Positions 1 through 5,210 of a stretch of DNA of 10,000 bases are shown in pieces; the stretch's first letter is position 1; each line of letters starts with the position of its first letter. The position numbers and the translations under genes are program-made. Under the pieces are notes generated by a model. It made no database searches, was not told the DNA's origin, and saw only the letters and a list, made by a program, of their open reading frames with translations. The DNA comes from Anaerolinea sp. (GTDB lineage: Bacteria; Chloroflexota; Anaerolineae; Anaerolineales; Anaerolineaceae): the NCBI GenBank assembly GCA_020216845.1, contig JAIWNK010000062.1, forward strand, positions 1-10,000, read 5' to 3'.

Positions 1-506
1 TGCTTGACTCGCACAACATCCAATTAGATGTTTCTGGTTTGGCCTTCAACCCAGATAGCGGCCTGCTCTATGCCTTGCAAAACGTCCCCGGCGATGTGTA
101 TGACATCTACGTCCTAGACCCCGGCAACAATTACGCCATCGTCGGCGCCTTCAATGTGCCCGACCTGCTTGACTACGGTCAAGGCGCACTTGACCTGAGC
201 TGCGATGGCAGCCTATGGCTGACGGACCGCCTGAGCAACACCGTCTACCAGGTCAGCAGCGGCGAAAGCCATGCCTGCACCTATGCGGAAGTGGGCTGGT
301 TGAATGTCACCCCCAGCAGCGGCAGCCTTGCCGCCGGCAACAGTGCCACCCTCACCCTCACCCTTTCAGCCCAGGGCCTCGATCTTGGCAGCTATGCTGC
401 CCACCTGCTTGTTACCAGCAACACCCCCTATGCAGATATCAGCCTGCCTGTCACGTTGCAAGTGCAAGCCGGTCAACTGATCTTCCTACCCGCCTTGCAG
501 CGCTAA
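1..506 (+). CDS. secreted protein, 3' part: propeller-like region + BACON/Ig-like domain + ILP-type C-terminal tail
   Basis: The reading frame is open from base 3 to the TAA at 504-506 (167 residues visible), so the gene begins upstream. The first ~80 residues show propeller-like repeats (GLAFNPDSGLLYAL, ALDLSCDGSLWLTD, NTVYQV). Residues ~100-155 form a BACON/Ig-like beta-sandwich of the common pattern WLxVxPSSGSLAAGxSATLTLTL...LDLGSYAAHLLVTSN...LPVTLQV. Such domains occur in exported bacterial proteins. The protein ends in GQLIFLPALQR, a hydrophobic stretch with LP and a terminal Arg, which resembles the YLPL-type ends I recall from many secreted Chloroflexota proteins. No enzymatic motif is visible in this fragment. 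A surface or extracellular role is likely, but the ligand and the N-terminal part are unknown. A strong hairpin follows the stop. Confidence 0.8.
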   Translation, partial: LDSHNIQLDVSGLAFNPDSGLLYALQNVPGDVYDIYVLDPGNNYAIVGAFNVPDLLDYGQGALDLSCDGSLWLTDRLSNTVYQVSSGESHACTYAEVGWLNVTPSSGSLAAGNSATLTLTLSAQGLDLGSYAAHLLVTSNTPYADISLPVTLQVQAGQLIFLPALQR

Positions 507-530
507 GCGCTGCATACCGCAGCCATAACA

Positions 531-561
531 AAAACAGCCCTGGATGCTCCAGGGCTGTTTT
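531..561. terminator. bidirectional intrinsic terminator
   Basis: There is a perfect 14-bp stem, AAAACAGCCCTGGA (531-544) and TCCAGGGCTGTTTT (548-561), with a 3-nt TGC loop. It lies between two convergent genes (stops at 506 and 584). On the plus strand the GC stem ends in TTTT. On the minus strand it ends in TTTTTGTT, the stronger U-tract. It can therefore end transcripts from both sides. Confidence 0.88.
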
Positions 562-583
562 CATCCACCCAACAGGTCACGAG

Positions 584-904
584 TTATTGGAAGTTAGAAA
601 ACCACTGCTCCCAATTCAGGGCAAAAACAATCGTCCAAATGATCGAAATCAACAGGGTCAAACCGCCCAACACAAGCCCGGCAATCGCAAAGCCGCGTTT
701 CGAGGTCTTGAGCCCTAAAAAGCCCAATACCAGCGCACCAATTGCAAAAATACCATTACAGCAAGGCAAAACCCACAAACACAGGTTCAAAACACCCAAC
801 ACCAGCGAGGTAATCGCCATCCAGGGCTTATCGTTTGCCGGCACAGCCGCCGGGGCTGGCTCATAGACCGGCGCAGGTTCAGGGGGCACAGGTTCGTAAG
901 ACAT
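584..904 (-). CDS. small DUF4190-type membrane protein (paralog 1)
   Basis: A 106-residue protein. Residues 1-27 are Pro/Glu-rich (MSYEPVPPEPAPVYEPAP...) and likely cytoplasmic. They are followed by hydrophobic segments at about 29-47, 51-65 and 71-96. The pattern SLVLGVLN...AIGALVLGFLGLKTSKRGFAIAGLVLGG matches DUF4190 proteins, whose biochemical role is not established. The start is supported by AAAGGAG six bases before the ATG (911-917 on the plus strand) and by a promoter at 958-986. The tail is aromatic (NWEQWFSNFQ). A paralog lies directly upstream (1015-1350), with near-identical leader and N-terminus but diverged membrane segments. The gene runs into the hairpin at 531-561. Confidence 0.82.
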   Translation of the reverse strand: MSYEPVPPEPAPVYEPAPAAVPANDKPWMAITSLVLGVLNLCLWVLPCCNGIFAIGALVLGFLGLKTSKRGFAIAGLVLGGLTLLISIIWTIVFALNWEQWFSNFQ

Positions 905-918
905 TGGTTTCTCCTTTT
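863..918. repeat. direct repeat copy A (RBS and first codons of paralog 1)
   Basis: This 56-bp stretch matches 1309-1364 at 55 of 56 positions in direct orientation, 446 bp apart. It covers the ribosome binding site and the first 14 codons. The single difference (G at 883, A at 1329) changes Pro8 to Ser8. The repeat marks a tandem gene duplication. Confidence 0.93.
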
Positions 919-957
919 TACAAAAACAAAAAAACGCACAGCAACCAACACAAACTA

Positions 958-986
958 AGCATACAAAAACTTTGCCTTGGCGTCAA
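958..986 (-). promoter_or_regulatory. sigma70-type promoter of DUF4190 paralog 1
   Basis: On the minus strand, -35 TTGACG (981-986) and -10 TATGCT (958-963) are separated by 17 nt. The expected transcription start is near 951, giving a leader of about 46 nt. The same arrangement and the flanking sequence around the -10 recur before the second paralog (1412-1440), which supports function. Confidence 0.72.
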
Positions 987-1014
987 GTCAAAAACCCGAT
1001 TAGAAAACCGGCGA

Positions 1015-1350
1015 TTAATTGGTAGGCAAGAACTGATTGATGTCAAAGCCACCATTTGCTGCAAGCCAGGCACCCGCAATCGCGTTGATGATCGTCAACA
1101 ACAAACCCAGCCCAGACAAAACCAACCCAGCAATTGCCATCCCCTTTTTCGAAGAATTGAGGCCCAAGAACCCCAAAACCAAGCCAACAATTGCCAACGG
1201 CCCGCCGCAAATCGGCAACAGCCAGGAACAAAGATTAATGATCCCTAACACCAGCGATGCAATTGCCAGGCCCGACTTATCACTTGTTGGCGTTGAGGGG
1301 GCGGGTTGATAGACCGGCGCAGGTTCAGAGGGCACAGGTTCGTAAGACAT
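1015..1350 (-). CDS. small DUF4190-type membrane protein (paralog 2)
   Basis: A 111-residue protein. Its N-terminus (MSYEPVPSEPAPVYQPAPS) is almost the same as that of the 584-904 protein. It then has membrane segments at about 28-46, 51-64 and 70-97 with the DUF4190 pattern ASLVLGIIN...AIVGLVLGFLGLNSSKKGMAIAGLVLSG. The C-terminus is Gly/Ala- and Asn-rich (AANGGFDINQFLPTN), unlike the aromatic tail of its paralog. I chose the ATG at 1348-1350 because AAAAGGAG lies six bases upstream and the start then matches the paralog. A longer frame from 1416 would start inside the -10 element. Each paralog has its own promoter. The function is unknown. Gene duplication is certain; the family name is fairly sure. 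Confidence 0.82.
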   Translation of the reverse strand: MSYEPVPSEPAPVYQPAPSTPTSDKSGLAIASLVLGIINLCSWLLPICGGPLAIVGLVLGFLGLNSSKKGMAIAGLVLSGLGLLLTIINAIAGAWLAANGGFDINQFLPTN

Positions 1351-1364
1351 TGGTTTCTCCTTTT
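1309..1364. repeat. direct repeat copy B (RBS and first codons of paralog 2)
   Basis: Partner of 863-918, with 55 of 56 bases identical. Identity falls quickly once the coding sequence enters the membrane domain. Upstream of the RBS the leaders differ in length by 8 nt, and similarity then resumes around the -10 element. Confidence 0.93.
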
Positions 1365-1385
1365 GAAATTGAAAAAACAAAAAAT

Positions 1386-1400
1386 GCATGACAATCATGC
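1386..1400. promoter_or_regulatory. palindrome in the 5' leader of DUF4190 paralog 2
   Basis: A perfect inverted repeat, GCATGA-CAA-TCATGC, lies just downstream of the predicted transcription start (~1405, minus strand). It could be a small operator or a 5' mRNA hairpin. The leader of the sister gene lacks it, so the two copies may be controlled differently. The function is inferred only. Confidence 0.4.
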
Positions 1401-1411
1401 TCAACAAACTA

Positions 1412-1440
1412 AGCATACAAGAACTTCATCCGATAGTCAA
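1412..1440 (-). promoter_or_regulatory. sigma70-type promoter of DUF4190 paralog 2
   Basis: On the minus strand, -35 TTGACT (1435-1440) and -10 TATGCT (1412-1417) have a 17-nt spacer, the same geometry as before paralog 1. The sequence ACAAACTAAGCATACAA (plus strand) around the -10 is shared by both copies. The expected transcript start is near 1405. Confidence 0.74.
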
Positions 1441-1473
1441 GCCAAAAACCTGACCTTTTTCAAATCATGAGTC

Positions 1474-1502
1474 TTGCCATCCATCCCCGCACGTGTTATC
1501 AT
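1474..1502 (+). promoter_or_regulatory. extended -10 promoter for the Thr/Pro-rich membrane protein
   Basis: -35 TTGCCA (1474-1479) and -10 TATCAT (1497-1502) have a 17-nt spacer, and each hexamer matches consensus at five of six positions. TG at 1494-1495 provides an extended -10. Transcription should begin near 1509, only about 10 nt before the ATG at 1519. The promoter is divergent from the one at 1412-1440. Confidence 0.68.
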
Positions 1503-1518
1503 CAAGACAAGGTTTTCT

Positions 1519-1956
1519 ATGATCAACTACGAACGCCGCGCCCGCACCCGCACGACCCTTTTGCTCATCATCCTCGCCACCCTGCCATTTTACTGCATTG
1601 GGCTGATTGTTCTACAGGTAGGGCGCGCCGCGCAACGTGCCACCCCAACGCCAACCTACACCATCACCCTTCCCCCAACTGCCACCATCCCCCTCACCCC
1701 CACCAACACCCCCTGGCAGTTTTCCTCACCTACCATCACGCTCACCCCCACCATCACCCCCACCTGGACAGCAAGCGTGACCTTCACCCCCTTCCTATCC
1801 CCCACCCGCACAGCGAGTCCAACCCTCACCTGGACGATGGTGCCATCCCTTACACCGACGCCCCCGCCTAGCCCCACCCCCACCCCCGCACCGCCAACAG
1901 AAACGCCAACCCCCGAGCCTTCTGCTACCACAACCCCGGTTGAAGGCCAACCATAA
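1519..1956 (+). CDS. membrane-anchored protein with Thr/Pro-rich low-complexity tail
   Basis: A 145-residue protein. Residues 1-12 are basic (MINYERRARTRT), residues 13-33 form one membrane helix (LLLIILATLPFYCIGLIVLQV), and residues ~40-145 are almost only Thr, Pro, Ser and Ala, with TPTP-type repeats. Positive-inside rules predict a short cytoplasmic N-terminus and a long unstructured outer segment, as in wall-spanning tethers. There is no catalytic domain. The ATG at 1519 is preferred over a TTG at 1474 because the latter lies in the -35 hexamer and would add residues before the basic patch. AAGG at 1509-1512 is only a weak ribosome binding site. The C-rich coding strand follows from ACC and CCC codons. 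No terminator follows, and the next gene starts 27 nt after the stop. I do not recognise a family. Confidence 0.68.
   Translation: MINYERRARTRTTLLLIILATLPFYCIGLIVLQVGRAAQRATPTPTYTITLPPTATIPLTPTNTPWQFSSPTITLTPTITPTWTASVTFTPFLSPTRTASPTLTWTMVPSLTPTPPPSPTPTPAPPTETPTPEPSATTTPVEGQP
1861..1887 (-). other. predicted G-quadruplex motif (minus strand) / i-motif (plus strand)
   Basis: The plus strand reads C5, 6 nt, C4, 1 nt, C5, 1 nt, C5. The minus strand therefore holds four G-runs of 4-5 with loops of 1, 1 and 6 nt, a canonical quadruplex pattern. It lies in the template strand of the Thr/Pro-rich gene. Codon usage for Pro and Thr probably created it. Confidence 0.55.
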
Positions 1957-1970
1957 ATCTTGTTTTGGGA

Positions 1971-1976
1971 TACAAT
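1971..1976 (+). promoter_or_regulatory. -10 element of the M42 operon, possibly leaderless
   Basis: TACAAT (five of six bases to consensus) ends 6 nt before the ATG at 1983, so transcription starting 6-8 nt downstream would begin at or next to the start codon. No convincing -35 is seen at 16-18 nt spacing. Read-through from 1519-1956 is an alternative source of transcript. Confidence 0.42.
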
Positions 1977-1982
1977 CAACTG

Positions 1983-3056
1983 ATGAGCGATACACTTCTC
2001 CCCCTTCTCAAAAAACTGCTCTCCCTTTCGGGGCTTTCAGCCTATGAAGCCCCCGTGCGTGAGGTGATTGCCGAAGCCTGGCAACCGCTTGTAGATGAAC
2101 TCAGCGTCAGCCGCTTGGGCAGCCTGCACGGACTACGCCGCGGCCAAGGTGCAGAGCCACGCCGGCGCATCTTACTTGCCGCCCACATGGACGCCATCGG
2201 CATGATGACTACCCAGGTTGTAGACGGTCTGTTGCGCTTCACCGAAATCGGCGGCATTGACCCGCGCATCTTGCCCGGACAGCCGGTGATCGTACATGGC
2301 CGCCGTGAACTGCCCGGCTATGTCGTCCAACCTGCCGATCGCCTCCTGCCCAAAGCCCTGCGCGGCAAGCCTGTGCCCATGAGTCACCTGTTGGTAGATG
2401 TTGGGCTGCCCGCCGATGAAGTCGCTGAATTGGTGCGCCCCGGTGACCTGATCTCCTTTGCTCAGCCGCCAATTGAATTGGGCGAAACCGTCCTTGCTGG
2501 TCACAGCCAGGATAATCGCGCTTCGGTTACAGCCGTCACCGCCTGCCTGCAAGAATTGCAACACATGCGCCATGCATGGGATGTTTGGGCAGTTGCCACC
2601 GCTCAAGAAGAAGAAACGCTTGGCGGCGGGTTTACCTCGCCCTTTGAAATTCGTCCCGACCTATGCGTTGCCATTGATGTCACGTTTGCGCGCGGCCCGG
2701 GCGTCTCTTCTGATCAGCGCGCCTTCCCGCTTGGTAAAGGCGTCACCCTCGGTTGGGGTCCCAACATTCACCCCGCCCTGTTTGAAGCCTTCCAAACCCT
2801 CGCCAAACAGCAAGATATCCCCTTCCACCTGGAAGTGATGCCACGCCATTCGGGCACCGATGCCTATGCCACACAAATTGTTGCCGAAGGCATTCCCTCC
2901 ATTGTCATTGGCATTCCGTTACGCTACATGCACACCCCTGTGGAATTGGTCTCCCTCAAAGACATTCGTCGGGCTGGCCACCTGCTGGCAGAGTTCATCG
3001 CAACCTTGCAACCCGATTTTATGAACGAAATTACCTGGGACAAAGCCAATGAATGA
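1983..3056 (+). CDS. M42 family metallo-aminopeptidase, divergent member (first of three)
   Basis: A 357-residue protein of the M42 (TET/FrvX-type) family: di-metal exopeptidases that form hollow tetrahedral 12-mers in the cytoplasm and trim short peptides. The expected residues are all present: His68 and Asp70 in AAHMDAIG, Asp177 in GHSQDNRAS, Glu209-Glu210 in TAQEE, Asp232 in AIDVTF, and His317 in RYMHTP. SGTDA (290-294) is also typical. It differs from its two neighbours: HMDA replaces HMDE, and ETLGGGFTS replaces the usual VGLRGA after QEE, so its pocket or specificity may differ. There is no signal peptide. I chose the ATG at 1983, since the TTG at 1965 lies upstream of the -10. The stop overlaps the next start by 8 nt, which indicates translational coupling. 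The substrate cannot be read from sequence. Confidence 0.9.
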   Translation: MSDTLLPLLKKLLSLSGLSAYEAPVREVIAEAWQPLVDELSVSRLGSLHGLRRGQGAEPRRRILLAAHMDAIGMMTTQVVDGLLRFTEIGGIDPRILPGQPVIVHGRRELPGYVVQPADRLLPKALRGKPVPMSHLLVDVGLPADEVAELVRPGDLISFAQPPIELGETVLAGHSQDNRASVTAVTACLQELQHMRHAWDVWAVATAQEEETLGGGFTSPFEIRPDLCVAIDVTFARGPGVSSDQRAFPLGKGVTLGWGPNIHPALFEAFQTLAKQQDIPFHLEVMPRHSGTDAYATQIVAEGIPSIVIGIPLRYMHTPVELVSLKDIRRAGHLLAEFIATLQPDFMNEITWDKANE

Positions 3057-4128
3057 CATTCCCCTCCTCCCCATCATCGGCGATGCCGAAATTGCCCTGC
3101 TTGAAAAGCTTTCCAACGCCAACGCTGTTTCAGGCGATGAAGGCGAAGTGCGCGCCATTGTCCTCGAACAGGTGCGCCCGCTGGTTGACGAAGTCAAAGT
3201 AGACGCCCTCGGCAACGTGCTCGCCGTGCGCAAAGCCCGGCAGCCCGGTGCGCTGCGCGTGATGCTTGCCGCACATATGGACGAAATCGGGTTCATGCTC
3301 ACCAGCGATGGCGAAGACGGCCTGTTTTCGTTTGCCCTGGTCGGCGGCATTGATGAGCGCATCCTCCCCGGCAAACCCGTCAAAGTTGGCAAAGATCACG
3401 TGCCCGGAGTCATCGGCGCCAAGCCAATCCACCTGCAAGAAGAAGGCGAAGATGAACGCAGCATTCCAGTCGATTCGCTGAAGATTGACCTGGGCCCTGG
3501 TGGTGAAAACAAAGCCAAGAAAGGCGATCGCGCCACCTTTGCCACCACCTTCCAGCGCGTTGGCCCCAGCCTGATTGGCAAAGCCCTGGATAACCGTCTG
3601 GGCGTTGCCACCATCATTGAGCTGCTTCGCCATGCCCCCGACTCGATTGAGCTCATTGGCGCGTTCACCGTTCAAGAAGAAATTGGCCTGCGCGGGGCGC
3701 GCGTGGCAGCCTATGCCATCAACCCCGACCTGGCAATCGCCATTGACTCCACCCCCGCCTACGACCTGCCCCTGTGGGATGGCAGCGAAAACACCGTCTA
3801 CAACACCCGTCTGGGCGCCGGCCCGGCCATTTACCTGACCGATTCAAGCACGCTCTCAGACCCGCGCATCATCCAACACCTTGTGCGCAGCGCTGAAGCC
3901 GAAGGCATTCCCTATCAATTCCGTCAACCGGGCGGCGGCGGCACCGATGCCGGTGCCATTCACAAACAACGTGCCGGCATTCCCAGCGTTTCCGTCTCGG
4001 TGCCAGGCCGTTATGCCCATACCCCCGCCCTGGTTGTGCGCCTGGAAGACTGGCAAAACACCCTGCGCCTGCTCCACAGCGCCCTGCGCCGTCTGACGCC
4101 CGATGTGCTGGCAGAACCCCGCCCCTAA
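3049..4128 (+). CDS. M42 family metallo-aminopeptidase (second of three)
   Basis: A 359-residue M42 peptidase. Metal and catalytic residues are complete: His76 and Asp78 in AAHMDEIG, Asp181 in KALDNRLG, Glu210-Glu211 in TVQEEIGLRGA, Asp233 in AIDSTP, and His324 in GRYAHTP. GGGGTDAGAIHKQRAGIPSVSVSVPG matches the conserved C-terminal core. It is close to the standard family pattern and clearly nearer to the third protein than to the first. A short extension (residues 1-14) precedes the usual start of the domain. The ATG lies inside the end of the preceding gene (8-nt overlap) with GGGA eight bases upstream, so coupled translation is likely. It is predicted to be a cytoplasmic aminopeptidase acting on short peptides. 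Acidic, basic or neutral N-terminal preference is not decidable here. Confidence 0.93.
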   Translation: MNDIPLLPIIGDAEIALLEKLSNANAVSGDEGEVRAIVLEQVRPLVDEVKVDALGNVLAVRKARQPGALRVMLAAHMDEIGFMLTSDGEDGLFSFALVGGIDERILPGKPVKVGKDHVPGVIGAKPIHLQEEGEDERSIPVDSLKIDLGPGGENKAKKGDRATFATTFQRVGPSLIGKALDNRLGVATIIELLRHAPDSIELIGAFTVQEEIGLRGARVAAYAINPDLAIAIDSTPAYDLPLWDGSENTVYNTRLGAGPAIYLTDSSTLSDPRIIQHLVRSAEAEGIPYQFRQPGGGGTDAGAIHKQRAGIPSVSVSVPGRYAHTPALVVRLEDWQNTLRLLHSALRRLTPDVLAEPRP

Positions 4129-4151
4129 GAACCCGTTAGAAGGAGAACTCA

Positions 4152-5153
4152 ATGAAATCACTGATCCAAAAACTCGTCGAAAGCATTGGCCCATCAGGCT
4201 ATGAAGGTGCAACGCGCGAAATTGTGCGCGCCGAGATTGCCGGCCTGGGCGACGAACAACACATAGACGCCTTGGGCAACCTGATTGTGCGCAAAGGCCA
4301 CAAAGCTGCCAATGGGCTGCGCATCATGCTCTCTGCTCATATGGATGAAATTGGCATCATCGCCACCCACATTGACGAAAACGGCTTTGTGCGTTTCACC
4401 ACCATCGGCGGTGTGCGCCCACACACTTGCTTTGGCGGACGGGTGCAATTTGTCAACGGGGTGCGCGGCGTCATTGGCGGCGAACGGCTCGAATCGCAAG
4501 ACAAAGTCCACACCTTTGAACAAATGTACATTGATGTCGGTGCAAGCAGTCGCGCCGACTGCCCCGTCAAAGTGGGCGACATGGCCGGTTTTGAACGTCC
4601 CTTCCTCGATTTGGGCAACCGTTTGGTCGCCAAATCAATGGATGACCGCATCAGCGTCGCTGTGCTGATTGAAGCCTTGCGCCAATTCCCCGCCAATAGC
4701 CCGCACGAAGTTTACTTCGTCTTCAGCACGCAGGAAGAAGTTGGCCTGCGCGGTGCCACAACCGCCGCCTATGCCATTGACCCCGACCTGGGCATTTCGG
4801 TAGATGTTACCGCCACCGGCGACATGCCCAAAGGCCCCAAAATGGAAGTCGGCCTGGGCAAAGGCGCAGCGATCAAAGTGCGCGATGGCGGCATGCTCTC
4901 TGACCCGCGCCTCGTGCGTTTCCTGGTCAACACCGCCGAACAGCACAACATCCCCTACCAATTGGAGATTTTGGAAGGTGGCACAACCGATGCGCGCGTG
5001 ATACAGATTACCCGCGCCGGTGTCCCGGCCGGCTGCATCTCCATCCCCTGCCGCTACATCCATAGCCCATCCGAAATGGTAGACTATGGCGATGTGCAAA
5101 ACGTGGTGCGCCTGCTCACAGCAACCCTGAGCGGCCCCATTACCCTCGAATAG
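4152..5153 (+). CDS. M42 family metallo-aminopeptidase (third of three)
   Basis: A 333-residue M42 peptidase, the shortest of the trio. The metal and catalytic set is intact: His63 and Asp65 in SAHMDEIG, Asp164 in KSMDDRIS, Glu195-Glu196 in STQEEVGLRGA, Asp218 in SVDVTA, and His304 in CRYIHSP. GGTTDARVIQITRAGVPAGCISIP matches the conserved core near the C-terminus. The start is well defined: AAGGAGA at 4140-4146 lies five bases before the ATG, the only strong ribosome binding site in the trio. The 23-nt gap after the second gene indicates one operon, possibly with independent translation of this subunit. Cysteines at 93, 137, 295 and 300 are a difference from its neighbours. A hairpin follows the stop. 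Confidence 0.93.
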   Translation: MKSLIQKLVESIGPSGYEGATREIVRAEIAGLGDEQHIDALGNLIVRKGHKAANGLRIMLSAHMDEIGIIATHIDENGFVRFTTIGGVRPHTCFGGRVQFVNGVRGVIGGERLESQDKVHTFEQMYIDVGASSRADCPVKVGDMAGFERPFLDLGNRLVAKSMDDRISVAVLIEALRQFPANSPHEVYFVFSTQEEVGLRGATTAAYAIDPDLGISVDVTATGDMPKGPKMEVGLGKGAAIKVRDGGMLSDPRLVRFLVNTAEQHNIPYQLEILEGGTTDARVIQITRAGVPAGCISIPCRYIHSPSEMVDYGDVQNVVRLLTATLSGPITLE

Positions 5154-5165
5154 CCTGTCTTTCCT

Positions 5166-5201
5166 GGTCTGGCGGAGAAAAAAGTTCTTCTCCGCCAGAC
5201 C
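5166..5201. terminator. long hairpin after the M42 operon (terminator or RNA-stability element)
   Basis: A perfect 14-bp stem, GGTCTGGCGGAGAA (5166-5179) and TTCTCCGCCAGACC (5188-5201), encloses an 8-nt loop. It begins 12 nt after the stop of the third peptidase gene. No U-tract follows (next bases are CCTAACAG), so it is not a textbook intrinsic terminator. It ends only 9 nt before the next start codon at 5211 and might affect initiation there. Confidence 0.62.
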
Positions 5202-5210
5202 CCTAACAGA

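Noticed and set aside
990..1012. Possible terminator after the second DUF4190 gene
   Set aside because: A T-tract is present on the minus strand but only about 3 bp of GC stem can form.
1351..1416. Longer N-terminus for the second DUF4190 protein from an ATG at 1416
   Set aside because: That ATG lies in the -10 hexamer, and the paralog and strong RBS both point to 1350.
1656..1995. Gly/Val-rich minus-strand open frames
   Set aside because: They are the complement of Thr/Pro codons in the real plus-strand gene; no start signal.
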